Shown here: one piece after another, positions 28,202 through 40,724 of the stretch
Layout of the letters: each line of letters starts with the position of its first letter
Numbering within the stretch: the stretch's first letter is position 1
Assembly: GCF_002161065.1 (NCBI RefSeq)
Contig: NZ_NFLV01000003.1
Coordinates: 163,129-227,128, forward strand
From: Eubacterium sp. An11
GTDB taxonomy: Bacteria > Bacillota > Clostridia > Lachnospirales > Lachnospiraceae
Reading direction: 5' to 3'
Length of the DNA stretch: 64,000 nucleotides
Notes under the pieces: generated by a model
What the model was told of the DNA's origin: nothing
What the model saw: the letters and a program-made list of their open reading frames with translations, nothing else
Databases searched by the model: none
Program-made: the position numbers and the translations under genes

Positions 28202-28588
28202 TCAGCTTAACATTCCGCCCAGCATCCCGCTGCCGGCGCAGTACAAAAATGTGGTAAAAAGAGAAAACGCCTTTGTGGACAATTCCTGCCCGCTGCCAGC
28301 CCTGAGCAGCAGTAAAAACAGAAAATACAGACATCCCACAGCAAGTCCCCACAAAAATCCCCTTGTATCATTGCGTCTCCCACAGAAAAATCCTCCCGCA
28401 AAACAGGAGACCACGCTGATACAGATAATGCCGATTCCCTCCACGCCGGGAGACATTTCTGTTTTGAGCATGATAAATGCGAAGATTCCGATGAGAAGGA
28501 GCGTCATCAGGGCCGCTGCCACCGCGCCAATGAGAAGTGAAAACACCTTTTTTCCGGCGGAACTTACAAAGATTCCTTCTGTTTTCAT
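28202..28588 (-). CDS. TIGR04086-type small membrane protein
   Basis: The 128-residue product has four hydrophobic stretches (LLIGAVAAALMTLLLIGIF, IICISVVSCFAGGFFCG, LWGLAVGCLYFLFLLLL and a C-terminal one). It lies between yajC and the SCIFF gene, where TIGR04086 proteins are usually encoded in Clostridia. The function is unknown. Confidence 0.8.
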   Translation of the reverse strand: MKTEGIFVSSAGKKVFSLLIGAVAAALMTLLLIGIFAFIMLKTEMSPGVEGIGIICISVVSCFAGGFFCGRRNDTRGFLWGLAVGCLYFLFLLLLRAGSGQELSTKAFSLFTTFLYCAGSGMLGGMLS

Positions 28589-28652
28589 GGTGACACCTCA
28601 GAACTTTTTTACAATTTATGAGAAGGAAAGCTATTTTAGACCTGTGAAAATG

Positions 28653-28700
28653 AAAACTGCCGCGGCAGCTCATCTTTTTGATGTACGCTCCCGCGGCAGT
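28653..28700 (-). terminator. Hairpin after yajC
   Basis: ACTGCCGCGG (28656-28665) and CCGCGGCAGT (28691-28700) form a perfect 10-bp stem nine bases after yajC ends. The minus strand continues with TTTTCATTTTC. Confidence 0.75.
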
Positions 28701-28708
28701 CTGTCTTC

Positions 28709-29023
28709 TTATTCTTCTTCTGTTTTGGAAAGATTTGGTTTCTCCACTGCCGCGATGGCATCCTTCTGCATCGGGATACGGCAGTTACGATTGTTACCAA
28801 ACTCAACGATCACCGTGTTATCCATGATATCGATGATCACACCGTAGAATCCGCTGGTGGTGAGAACGCTGTCTCCCGCCTGCATGCTGGCGTGCATGGC
28901 TGCAGATTCTTTCTGCTGCTTTCTCTGCGGACGAACCATCATGAAATAGATGATCGCTCCAAAAACAACAACATACAAAACAATTGTTATAATGTTAGCA
29001 CTTGCTGCCTGATTTAATAACAT
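28709..29023 (-). CDS. yajC: Preprotein translocase subunit YajC
   Basis: The 104-residue product has one transmembrane segment (IITIVLYVVVFGAIIYFMM) followed by RPQRKQQKE and GDSVLTTSGFYGVI, all typical of YajC. It associates with SecDF in the membrane. ATG 29023 follows GGAGGTATC. It is in the tgt-yajC...secDF arrangement, here interrupted by the SCIFF genes as usual in Clostridia. Confidence 0.96.
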   Translation of the reverse strand: MLLNQAASANIITIVLYVVVFGAIIYFMMVRPQRKQQKESAAMHASMQAGDSVLTTSGFYGVIIDIMDNTVIVEFGNNRNCRIPMQKDAIAAVEKPNLSKTEEE

Positions 29024-29081
29024 GTGATACCTCCATTTTCTTTTCTTTCTATATTATTATAACAGAATTATAATAACGAAA

Positions 29082-30218
29082 TCATGTCTCTTCCGGTGTC
29101 AGAAATCCTTCCAGAGTCTCTTTCTTGAACTCCTTATACCGATGTTCCTCGATGGCTGTCCGTATGCGCTCCATCAGATGATTATAAAAATACAGGTTAT
29201 GGAGAACACAAAGACGCATGCCGAGCATTTCCTTTGCCTTCAGAAGATGTCTGATATAGGCGCGGCTGTAAGTCCTGCACGCCGGACATCCGCAGCCCTC
29301 CTCAATAGGTCTTGGGTCCAGTTCATATTTTTTATTAAAAAGATTCAGCTTCCCGTGGGCTGTGTAGACATGTCCGTGCCGTCCGTTTCTCGACGGATAG
29401 ACGCAGTCAAAGAAATCAACACCCCGGTCCACGGCCTCTATGATGTTGGCCGGTGTTCCCACTCCCATCAGATACGTCGGCTTATTCTCCGGAAGACAAG
29501 GCACTGTCTCATCGAGGATGTGATACATCTCCTCGTGGGTCTCGCCTACTGCCAGACCGCCGATGGCATACCCATCCAGATTCATCTCGCTGATGATCCG
29601 TGCGTGTTCCTTCCGCACATCCGCCAGAACTCCACCCTGATTGATGCCAAATAAAAGCTGATGCGGATTCACCGTATCCGGCAGGCTGTTCAGCTCCGCC
29701 ATCTTCGTCTTACACCGTGCCAGCCAGCGGGTTGTCCGCGCCACAGAATTGCGGATATAGGATTCATCCGCCTTACTCGGGGGACATTCGTCAAAGGCCA
29801 TGGCAATGGTCGAGCCAAGATTCGACTGAATCTGCATGCTCTCCTCCGGTCCCATGAAAATGTGATGGCCATCAATGTGAGACTGGAAATATACGCCCTC
29901 TTCCTTAATGCGCCGGAGCCCTGAGAGGGAAAACACCTGAAAGCCGCCGGAATCCGTGAGAATCGGCCTGTCCCACGCCATAAATTTATGGAGTCCGCCA
30001 AACTTCTTGATCAGCTCATCTCCCGTCCGCACATGCAGATGGTAGGTATTGGACAGCTCTACCTGGGTTCCTATTGTTTTTAAATCGTCCGTGCTGACCG
30101 CTCCCTTGATGGCGCCCACCGTTCCCACATTCATGAAAACCGGCGTCTCAATGGTGCCGTGCACTGTCTCGAGCCTGCCTCTTTTTGCCAGGCCGTCTTT
30201 CGTCAATAAAGTATACAT
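29082..30218 (-). CDS. tgt: Queuine/preQ1 tRNA-guanine transglycosylase
   Basis: The enzyme exchanges guanine 34 of GUN-anticodon tRNAs for the queuosine precursor. The active-site text TDSGGFQVFSL has the proton-accepting Asp near residue 89. VDFFDCVYPSRNGRHG holds the nucleophilic Asp. The zinc site is CGCPACRTYSRAYIRH. The frame opens at 30239, but AGGAGA lies five bases before ATG 30218, giving 378 residues. Confidence 0.97.
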   Translation of the reverse strand: MYTLLTKDGLAKRGRLETVHGTIETPVFMNVGTVGAIKGAVSTDDLKTIGTQVELSNTYHLHVRTGDELIKKFGGLHKFMAWDRPILTDSGGFQVFSLSGLRRIKEEGVYFQSHIDGHHIFMGPEESMQIQSNLGSTIAMAFDECPPSKADESYIRNSVARTTRWLARCKTKMAELNSLPDTVNPHQLLFGINQGGVLADVRKEHARIISEMNLDGYAIGGLAVGETHEEMYHILDETVPCLPENKPTYLMGVGTPANIIEAVDRGVDFFDCVYPSRNGRHGHVYTAHGKLNLFNKKYELDPRPIEEGCGCPACRTYSRAYIRHLLKAKEMLGMRLCVLHNLYFYNHLMERIRTAIEEHRYKEFKKETLEGFLTPEET

Positions 30219-30287
30219 ATTCTCTCCTATTTTATACATACAAATTTGATTCTAGCACAAAGGAAAAAAATGTACAACTCCTTTTTG

Positions 30288-30372
30288 TAAAAAAACCTCT
30301 CTGCCGGACGCATTTTCCCAATGATCAGAGTTTCTGTCTGACTTTTGGGTGCCTTATGATCCGGCAAAGAGG
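30288..30372 (-). terminator. Terminator of the beta-glucoside operon
   Basis: On the minus strand CCTCTTTGCCGGA (30360-30372) and TCCGGCAGAGAGG (30296-30308) form the closing stem, followed by a T run of seven. A second inner palindrome (AAAAGTCAGACAGAAACTCTG) is enclosed. Confidence 0.8.
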
Positions 30373-30384
30373 AAATCATTGTTT

Positions 30385-31862
<1,478 letters not shown>

Positions 31863-31953
31863 TCATCTGTGTAAGACCGGCCATTGTAATCCCCATTTCC
31901 GCCGGTCTTACATTTATACAAAAATTATCTGATACCCTTTTCTTATATTTTCA

Positions 31954-34050
<2,097 letters not shown>

Positions 34051-34059
34051 TCAAAATGC

Positions 34060-34095
34060 ACAAAAAAAGAACCCCCGTCTCTGAAACGAAGGTTC
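34060..34095 (-). terminator. Intrinsic terminator between the RpiR regulator and bglP
   Basis: On the minus strand GAACC (34091-34095) and GGTTC (34069-34073) close a hairpin followed by a run of seven T's and a G. Confidence 0.7.
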
Positions 34096-34133
34096 ATTTT
34101 TACTATTTTATATGTATCCGGCGATCCATTTTT

Positions 34134-34232
34134 AACATTTTTATTCTCTGCCGCTCTCCACTTCCCGTCATGTTTACTCTTGTCCGTCCTCCACTTTCCG
34201 GCATGTTTAGCGCTGTCCGTCTTCCACTTCCC
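34134..34232. repeat. Three degenerate 33-bp tandem repeats at the 3' end of the RpiR gene
   Basis: Three units of 33 bases can be recognised. In one minus-strand frame they would encode GKWKTDSAKHA, GKWRTDKSKHD and GKWRAAENKNV. The RpiR gene's own stop codon (34207) falls inside the first unit, in another frame. Confidence 0.65.
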
Positions 34233-35184
34233 GATATTCTTCATCCCGGTACTTTCTGTCCTCCCGGGCAGCGGCCCGTTCCTTTTCCTCCCGGAGACCG
34301 CCACCCTCCACCGTCTCCTCGTCGTACATCCAGTAAGGCCGGTTCAGCAGCAAATGCATGTGGTCCAGCATCTCAATGGAGGACGCCGTATGTTCCTCAT
34401 ACCGTCTGGACAGGCAGAGCGCAAAAAAGACATCAAACACATAGTTGGCAGCCGCAAAAGAACTGATGACATCAAGGCTCAGCAAAGAATCCCTGTTGGG
34501 AATCTCCACCGTCTCATGGCACCACTTCTTAAGAGTATCCCCGTGAGGGCCCGCAATCCCCACCACATAATTGCCGGTGGCTTCCCGCAGATACCGGGCA
34601 ATGCGGACCACCGTCCGGTTGGCTCCCGTGAAGCTCAGCAGAAAGGCCACAGTCTTCTTATTCTTTCTCGCTGCCAGATAATGTCCGTTGATACTCTCGT
34701 AGGCGGAACACTCGATACCCAGGGTGGCAAATTTAAAGGCCGCTTCCTTAGCCAGATGATAGCTGATGCCCGTTCCGTAAATATCAATACACTCCGCTCC
34801 CTGCAGATAATTATTAATGCGGATCATCACATTTTTGTCAAAAGAAAGCCGGGTGTTGGTGATGGCCTTGTCATAGAGCACCGGCAGCGTATTGATGATA
34901 TCCGTGTAAGTGCTCTGCCCGTTGACAGGCTCGTTGGCCAGCATCCGGTCAATGCGGTTCTTCTGATTTATCTCCTCCACCAATTTAAGCTTAAATTCCT
35001 GATACCCCGCCAACCCCAGTTTCTGGCACAGACGCACCACCGTCGCCTTGCTGGTATATGCCGCCCGCGCCAGTTCTCCTGCAGACATGGACGGAACCTG
35101 CTCCTGATGGTTCAGGATGTAATGCACCACATCTCTCTCATGATTGGTAAAATGTACATCTTCTTTTAATTTCTCCAGTAACAT
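34207..35184 (-). CDS. RpiR/MurR family regulator of the beta-glucoside genes
   Basis: The N-terminal helix-turn-helix (AGELARAAYTSKATVVRLCQ) and C-terminal SIS domain (CIDIYGTGISYHLAKEAAFK, AFLLSFTGANRTVVR) define an RpiR-type sugar-phosphate sensor. ATG 35184 is chosen, with AGGAGAGGGGAG upstream; the open frame reaches 35301. The last ~40 residues (EEKERAAAREDRKYRDEEY) are charged low complexity and run into a 33-bp tandem repeat. It is placed upstream of bglP and is the likely regulator of that operon. Confidence 0.85.
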   Translation of the reverse strand: MLLEKLKEDVHFTNHERDVVHYILNHQEQVPSMSAGELARAAYTSKATVVRLCQKLGLAGYQEFKLKLVEEINQKNRIDRMLANEPVNGQSTYTDIINTLPVLYDKAITNTRLSFDKNVMIRINNYLQGAECIDIYGTGISYHLAKEAAFKFATLGIECSAYESINGHYLAARKNKKTVAFLLSFTGANRTVVRIARYLREATGNYVVGIAGPHGDTLKKWCHETVEIPNRDSLLSLDVISSFAAANYVFDVFFALCLSRRYEEHTASSIEMLDHMHLLLNRPYWMYDEETVEGGGLREEKERAAAREDRKYRDEEYREVEDGQR

Positions 35185-35328
35185 CCCCGCTTGTTCTCCC
35201 CTCTCCTGTTTTTCCTGCCCGGCCTTTATTCCAGTGATGCACGGGCAGGAACTTCTGCATATTTTATTTATGATAACATATGTCGAAAGAGTTTTCAGCA
35301 AAGAGCTGCGGAAAATATCCGGAGAATT

Positions 35329-36570
35329 TCACATACTCCTCCGGCAATAAGACCATACCGTTCCGATGAGCAGCACCGGAATCCAGATGGCCGCGACAAT
35401 GAACATCAGATGTACGTTCCAGACGGAAAGGCCGCCCAGGTGCATGAAGTCAAGTTCTGTCATGGCGTACATGAGACTGTTGTTCAGCCCGATGGCCCCG
35501 CCAGGCAGAAGGCACTGGAGCCAGTTTCCGATGATTTCCGGCGCACCCACATAGGAAAGGATCGGCAGGATACAGAAAAACATGGCGGCGGCCAGGGCCA
35601 CAGCGGCGTTTCTGATTCTGGAAGAAAGGAACAGGATCAGGCTCATCAAAGAGAGAAACAACAGGAAACTTCCCAGCAGATTGACCCATTCCAGCTCCCC
35701 GACGGTAAGCGCCGGAAGGCTGCTGACAGAAAAGATCATCTGCATGGATGTTTTGGTACTCTCCCATCCAAACAGGGTGTTTGTCATGAGAATCCAGACT
35801 ACACCGCACAAAAGGAAGGTGACACCGGTGATCAAAAGTGCCGCCAGTATTTTTATCACTGCCAGACGGAGACGTCCGTATTTTGTACACCGGAGGATGT
35901 CATCCGCGCCGGTCTGATAATCCATGGAAAAAACGGGTGATACGATGACGGCACAGAAAACTGTCAGCAGAAAAATATATAATACCTGATAGTCCATGGA
36001 ATTGCCGGACACGCCTTCATAATACTGAAATGGCTTTTTCACTTTCTCATACATGACCTGTGCTTTGTCTATGTCTTTCTGACTGCTGCCTTCCATCCGC
36101 ATGAGATTGGCAAGCCGCACCGGCGCCTTCTCATAAAATGTACCGACTTCGTCCAGGCTCAGGTCCAAAAATCCCGGCGCCATGCCGGTTTTTTCATCAG
36201 AAAACACCTCCCGCACACCATGTACAAATGGCTGGTAAATCATCAGCCTGTCATAGTAAACGTCCTCCGGCAGCTCAAAACTATCCGTGACCCCATATTC
36301 TTTCAGAGCACTTTGATATTCCTGCACCGCCTGTGTTATCTTTTCGGTTGTCACTTCTCCGGAGATCTCTGCTCCCTCTTCTTTCATATAGCGGACAGCC
36401 GCGAGACCGCTGAGCTCTATCCTCTCTCCGCTGTCGCCGCGGCAGCTGACACCCTCGAAAGTTACCGGAAGATACGCCATCAAAGCAGAGAACAGCAGCG
36501 CCACGAGCAGCAGAATCCAGGTAATCCTTGTCCGTAAGATTTTTCTCATTTCCAGTATAAAAATTCTCAT
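35329..36570 (-). CDS. ABC-2 type transporter permease
   Basis: The 413-residue protein starts FILEMRKILRTRITWILLLVALLFSAL, an N-terminal membrane span typical of ABC-2 permeases. A large extracytoplasmic domain (~45-220) follows, then five or so C-terminal spans. ATG 36570 overlaps the TGA of the ATPase gene (ATGA) and follows GGAGGG, so the two are translationally coupled. The substrate is unknown; similar pairs export peptides or antimicrobial compounds or adjust envelope stress. Confidence 0.85.
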   Translation of the reverse strand: MRIFILEMRKILRTRITWILLLVALLFSALMAYLPVTFEGVSCRGDSGERIELSGLAAVRYMKEEGAEISGEVTTEKITQAVQEYQSALKEYGVTDSFELPEDVYYDRLMIYQPFVHGVREVFSDEKTGMAPGFLDLSLDEVGTFYEKAPVRLANLMRMEGSSQKDIDKAQVMYEKVKKPFQYYEGVSGNSMDYQVLYIFLLTVFCAVIVSPVFSMDYQTGADDILRCTKYGRLRLAVIKILAALLITGVTFLLCGVVWILMTNTLFGWESTKTSMQMIFSVSSLPALTVGELEWVNLLGSFLLFLSLMSLILFLSSRIRNAAVALAAAMFFCILPILSYVGAPEIIGNWLQCLLPGGAIGLNNSLMYAMTELDFMHLGGLSVWNVHLMFIVAAIWIPVLLIGTVWSYCRRSM

Positions 36571-37451
36571 GATATCCCTCCATTCTTCTCCTGTGGGAAC
36601 AGCCACAGGTACAAATCTTCCATCCTCGGCGCCGCAGGGACACTCCCCTCGATCTGTGGCGTATCCGCCAGATAACGAAGAGAAATACGACCGTCCTCCT
36701 CATTTCTCAGATTGACGATCCGAAGCCGGTGTTCGTATTCCAGCAGCTTCTTCTCCGGTATTTTTCCATTCCATACTTTTCCGTCCACCATCCGGGTCAG
36801 CTCCTCCGTGGAACCTTCCGCGATGATTTTCCCGTCTTTCATAATAGCGTTCTGCATGGCGATGTACTCCACATCTGAAACAATGTGCGTGGAGATCAGC
36901 ACGATTTTATCGTGGGCAAACTCCGAGAGCAGATTACGGAAACGGACCCTCTCTCCCGGGTCCAGTCCGCTGGTGGGCTCGTCCAGCACCAACACCTCCG
37001 GCTCGTTAAGAAGGGCCTGGGCAATGCCCACCCGGCGCTTCATCCCTCCGGAAAGCTTGATGATTTTCTTGTTGCGGACCTCCGTCAGCATCATCTGTTC
37101 CAGCAGCTCTCCCACTTTCCGTTTCGCGTCCCGTTTCGTAAGACCCTTTAACGCTGCCACATAATAGAGATAGTCTTTCACCGTAAACTCCGGATAAAAA
37201 CCAAAATCCTGGGGCAGATAACCAAAACGATCCCGATATTTTTCTTTCAGCATGGTAATCGGCAGGCCATCATACTCCACCTGTCCTGCGGTGGGCCGCA
37301 TGATTCCAGCGATCATCCGCATCACCGTCGTCTTTCCCGCGCCGTTGGCTCCCAGCAGACCCCAGACTCCCGGCGTCAGACGCAGGGTAACGTCATCAAC
37401 AGCAGTTTTATCTTTATATTTCTTAGAAATGTGATTCAAATATAATTCCAT
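36567..37451 (-). CDS. ABC transporter ATP-binding protein (BcrA-like)
   Basis: Walker A is GANGAGKTT, the Q-loop is YLPQDFG, the signature is LSGGMKRR, Walker B is VLVLDEPTSGLDP and the switch His is in STHIVSD. ATG 37451 follows AGGAGGG at seven bases, giving 294 residues. It forms a coupled pair with the ABC-2 permease. Upstream lies a 36-bp element nearly identical to one upstream of the ECF sigma gene, so it is probably part of that sigma factor's regulon. Confidence 0.95.
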   Translation of the reverse strand: MELYLNHISKKYKDKTAVDDVTLRLTPGVWGLLGANGAGKTTVMRMIAGIMRPTAGQVEYDGLPITMLKEKYRDRFGYLPQDFGFYPEFTVKDYLYYVAALKGLTKRDAKRKVGELLEQMMLTEVRNKKIIKLSGGMKRRVGIAQALLNEPEVLVLDEPTSGLDPGERVRFRNLLSEFAHDKIVLISTHIVSDVEYIAMQNAIMKDGKIIAEGSTEELTRMVDGKVWNGKIPEKKLLEYEHRLRIVNLRNEEDGRISLRYLADTPQIEGSVPAAPRMEDLYLWLFPQEKNGGIS

Positions 37452-37499
37452 GGCATTCCCTCCTGTTAAATAGAACATCAATGACAGCTGTGATCTGTT

Positions 37500-37535
37500 C
37501 TTATTTACTATAACGATCGACAGAGAAAAAATGAT
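37500..37535 (-). promoter_or_regulatory. Putative ECF sigma-dependent promoter of the ABC transporter operon
   Basis: On the minus strand ATCATTTTTTCTCT, a 6-base variable stretch and CGTTATAGTAAATAAG match the element at 40573-40608 in 30 of 30 fixed positions with the same spacing. It ends 48 bases before the ATPase start codon. The CGTTATAG block could be the -10 region and the T-rich block the -35 region of an ECF promoter. Confidence 0.7.
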
Positions 37536-37647
37536 TTATAAAAATGCAAAAAATCAGACTCCCTTATTCAGGAAGCCTGATACGTTCATCAAGAAAAACC
37601 ATTTTATTGATAGTCCCTATGGCAAAGCAGGGGGTACGGCACATTGA

Positions 37648-38931
37648 TTAATTGGATACCGCTCTTTTCCCGGCAAGGCCTGCGCTTTTTTTGAGAAGCA
37701 TTTTCTCGTGCATCAGTACCATGACCACAAGGCCCAGCAGCAGATACAGCGGAAACAGCGATACGCTGACGCCGTTGGCGATAAGACCGAACACCGGAGG
37801 CATCAGACAGGTTCCCACATAGGCGAAAGCCATCTGCACTCCCATCACAGCCTGAGAATTGCTTCGGCCGAAATTCTCCGGTGTGGAGTGGATGATGGAC
37901 GGATAAATCGGCGCACAGCCAAGTCCCAGCAGCAAAAGTCCTGACAATGCGGCCAGATTGCCGACAGGAAGCAGCAATGCAACGACCCCCAGAAGAATGA
38001 TCGCCTGCCCCAGGCGAATCATCTGCGAATCACTGAACTTCATGGTAAGGAATCCACTGAAAAAACGGCCCACGGTGATCCCGATAAAAAACAGACCGGC
38101 AAATCCTGCGGCACTTTCCGCCGACATTCCTTTATGAAGGACCAGATAGCTTCCCGCCCAGAGGCTGGTGGTCTGCTCCACCATACTGTAACAGAAGAAG
38201 GAAACCATCATCTCCTTTGCTCCCGGAATACGCACGATGTCCCGCAGAGAAAGCGGTCTGCCCGACTCCGCCGGCAGGGAATCCTGGGAATCATCAGCGG
38301 CGCTGCCCGTTTTTGCACCACTGTCTCCCGCAGCGATATTCTTCGTCTCTTTCCCCTGTTCCGCTTCCAACTCCGCCCCGGCAGCCTTTTTTCTCCAAAG
38401 CGGCAGACTTACGAACAGAAGTACCGTCAGGCCAATCTGCAGAAAAGAAATGGCACGGTAGCCCATATTCCAGCTCTGTCCGCCGGTCAGCACCTGACCC
38501 ATGATACATGGGCCGACGGAGGCGCCGATTCCCCACATACAGTGAAGCCAGCTCATATGACGGCTTTTATAATGAAGGGCGACATAATTGTTGAGAGCCG
38601 CATCCACGCTCCCCGCCCCAAGGCCATAAGGAATCGCCCAGAGACAGAGAGCCACAAAGGAGCCGCTGACAGAGAATCCAAACAGAGCGATGGCAGTCAT
38701 CAGCACACTGACCGCAGTTACCTTCCCCGTTCCCAGTTTCCTGGTCAGACGATCACTCTGCAAACTGGAGACAATGGTTCCTGCCGCTATGATCATAAAA
38801 ATCATTCCGGAAAAAGAAACCGGCACAGAAAACTCTTTGTACATGGATGGCCACGCGGAACCCAGCAGCGCATCCGGCAGTCCCAGGCTGATAAACGCCA
38901 GATAAATGATAATCAGCAATAAATGAATCAT
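37648..38931 (-). CDS. Major facilitator superfamily transporter
   Basis: The 427-residue product has about twelve hydrophobic segments in two halves, separated by a hydrophilic loop (~190-235) rich in Glu, Lys and Ser. The N-terminal LGLPDALLGSAWPSM, SDRLTRKLGTGKV and YGLGAGSVDAALNNYVA resemble the fucose/sugar-permease-like MFS branch. ATG 38931 follows GGGGAG. The substrate cannot be named. Confidence 0.85.
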   Translation of the reverse strand: MIHLLLIIIYLAFISLGLPDALLGSAWPSMYKEFSVPVSFSGMIFMIIAAGTIVSSLQSDRLTRKLGTGKVTAVSVLMTAIALFGFSVSGSFVALCLWAIPYGLGAGSVDAALNNYVALHYKSRHMSWLHCMWGIGASVGPCIMGQVLTGGQSWNMGYRAISFLQIGLTVLLFVSLPLWRKKAAGAELEAEQGKETKNIAAGDSGAKTGSAADDSQDSLPAESGRPLSLRDIVRIPGAKEMMVSFFCYSMVEQTTSLWAGSYLVLHKGMSAESAAGFAGLFFIGITVGRFFSGFLTMKFSDSQMIRLGQAIILLGVVALLLPVGNLAALSGLLLLGLGCAPIYPSIIHSTPENFGRSNSQAVMGVQMAFAYVGTCLMPPVFGLIANGVSVSLFPLYLLLGLVVMVLMHEKMLLKKSAGLAGKRAVSN

Positions 38932-39031
38932 CAGATTACTCCCCTTTTTCTTTCTTAATTATAAATCCGATTCATAGTATCACTAACCCGGGAAATGTAC
39001 AAGCCTCTTTTTGCTAAAAATGAAATTGTCA

Positions 39032-39085
39032 TAACAGTTCGGCCATATGCCCGGGAAATTGCATGAGCCGCGTGTTTCCGGGGCA
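39032..39085. repeat. Copy of a dispersed palindromic element
   Basis: TAACAGTTCGGCCATATGCC (39032-39051) matches the left arm of the long palindrome at 61842 (TAACAGTTCAGCCATGCGCC) with three differences. Here the following part forms its own hairpin, ATGCCCGGGAAA with TTTCCGGGGCAT. It lies just downstream of the putative anti-sigma gene on the minus strand. Confidence 0.55.
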
Positions 39086-39099
39086 TCATTGCTGCACTG

Positions 39100-39885
39100 T
39101 CACACCCCGTCCGCCAACTGCAGCTCTTCATAATCCGACCGGCACATCAGATACCAGAGCTGATACACACACAGGAAAACCAGCAAAATCAGTACAACCG
39201 CGAACATCAACGGCATTGCCGGAAAACTGTCTTCTGAATAGAGATAGGGCTGCCAATGGCTCCATCTCATTATCAACAAAAAAACAACCGCGAAAAGTCC
39301 GGCAGACGCCCATGGCAGATGGTTGGAACGCAGATGAGATAAAAAGAACAGACAGCCGGCCGCCATACACAGGAAAGGAAACAGCAGACACAGCCCTGTC
39401 CGCAGTGTATCCAGAACAGAGTGTCTCGTCATGACAAGGAAAACCCCTGTCAGTACACTGATGTTCCCTGCTCCCGTCCAGATTAATTTTGCCGCCAGCA
39501 ATGTCTTTGAAGACATATAGGATGCTGCCTCCAGTTCACTCATCTTCCACCGGCCGGGACGACAGAAAAATGGCACTGCACTGAGCATGATCAGACCGGA
39601 AAAGGCACTGAGATACCGGATGGCATAGACCGGAATCTGCATGAAACCAGTTCCAAACGTTGATACAGTCAGCGCCGTGATCAACAGAAGCATACATAGC
39701 TGCGCTGCCCATATTTTCCATCCCACATATTTCCCCTGAAGCCAGAAAAACCTGGCAAAAGAAATCCTTTCGCTCCTCTTTTGTCTCCCCGCCTCAATCT
39801 TTGCCAGGGCAATGGTCCGGGAAAGCCCGCTCTCCGCATCCGGCACAGGCATCTGATGCATCATCTCCCGCAATTTCTCTTCCAT
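39100..39885 (-). CDS. Membrane protein encoded with the ECF sigma factor, putative anti-sigma factor
   Basis: The 261-residue product has a soluble N-terminus (~1-55: EEKLREMMHQMPVPDAESGL) and six hydrophobic segments. Its ATG overlaps the TAA stop codon of the sigma gene (TAATG), so the two are coupled. A soluble N-terminal domain plus membrane anchor next to an ECF sigma gene is the usual anti-sigma layout. No zinc-binding HxxxCxxC motif is seen, so this assignment is contextual. Confidence 0.6.
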   Translation of the reverse strand: MEEKLREMMHQMPVPDAESGLSRTIALAKIEAGRQKRSERISFARFFWLQGKYVGWKIWAAQLCMLLLITALTVSTFGTGFMQIPVYAIRYLSAFSGLIMLSAVPFFCRPGRWKMSELEAASYMSSKTLLAAKLIWTGAGNISVLTGVFLVMTRHSVLDTLRTGLCLLFPFLCMAAGCLFFLSHLRSNHLPWASAGLFAVVFLLIMRWSHWQPYLYSEDSFPAMPLMFAVVLILLVFLCVYQLWYLMCRSDYEELQLADGV

Positions 39886-40547
39886 TAAAAACCTTCCTCC
39901 TTTTCCAGTTCATTTTTCAGATATTTCAGGGCAGCCCGCAGCCGGGACTGCACCGTCCGCAGGGGCAGCCCCACAATCTCCGCGATCTCCCGCATGGTCA
40001 GATCCTGCGAGCAGCGCAAAATCACGATCTCCTTTTGTCCTTCCGGCAGCTTCTCCACCAGCCGCAGTACTTCCATATCAGAATCTACTCTCTCATAGCC
40101 GGTTTCCGCCCGCCCTGCGGGTTCTCTTTCGGCATCTTTCCACAGTTCTTTCGATCTTCCTTCCCGGTCATCGTATTCTGCCAGACTCTCAAGCGACAGC
40201 TCCTGACTGCTCTTTTTTCGTCTCATATCAATGCATGTATTGGCGGCGATCCGGTATAAAAGCGGGCGGATAGAACGGAAATCTTCCTTCCCTGCCCGAT
40301 TTTTCCCTTCTTCGCCTTTTCCCTTTCTTCCCCTGGCATATTTCTTCCCGGTCAGCTTCTCATTGAAGTACCTCACCAGTTTGAGAAAAGTTTCCTGAGC
40401 GGCATCCTCCGCCATGGACGGCCCGGGCGCATGCCAGAGACAATATTTAAAAATCTCCGGATAATACCGGGTAATCACTTCTTCCAGCACATCCGGCTGT
40501 TCCCGCGTATTCTGTTTATTATCTTCCTTTGCTTTATCCGGGCGCAT
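39885..40547 (-). CDS. ECF-type RNA polymerase sigma factor
   Basis: Region 2 is YPEIFKYCLWHAPGPSMAED followed by AAQETFLKLVRYF, with LLYRIAANTCIDMRRKK. Region 4 is LPEGQKEIVILRCSQDLTM and EIAEIVGLPLRTVQSRL. The 220-residue length exceeds a typical ECF factor because of two charged linkers (~65-85 and ~115-150). ATG 40547 follows GGAAAGGAAGG. It probably controls its own transcription and that of the ABC operon through the shared 36-bp element. Confidence 0.92.
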   Translation of the reverse strand: MRPDKAKEDNKQNTREQPDVLEEVITRYYPEIFKYCLWHAPGPSMAEDAAQETFLKLVRYFNEKLTGKKYARGRKGKGEEGKNRAGKEDFRSIRPLLYRIAANTCIDMRRKKSSQELSLESLAEYDDREGRSKELWKDAEREPAGRAETGYERVDSDMEVLRLVEKLPEGQKEIVILRCSQDLTMREIAEIVGLPLRTVQSRLRAALKYLKNELEKEEGF

Positions 40548-40572
40548 CAGAACCTTCCTTTCCGGGTATCCC

Positions 40573-40608
40573 CTTATTTACTATAACGAATCAAAGAGAA
40601 AAAATGAT
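40573..40608 (-). promoter_or_regulatory. Putative autoregulated ECF promoter of the sigma gene
   Basis: On the minus strand ATCATTTTTTCTCT, a 6-base gap and CGTTATAGTAAATAAG are the same blocks as at 37500-37535. The element ends 25 bases before the sigma start codon, the right place for a -35/-10 pair. Confidence 0.7.
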
Positions 40609-40724
40609 TACGCCCGGACAAATTTTTTCACAGATTCCTCCATGACCGCCGCAAAACTTTCGCCAATATATGCGCAAAAAAATCCGGCATCCACATCGGA
40701 CACCGGATCGTCTTGTACACACTC

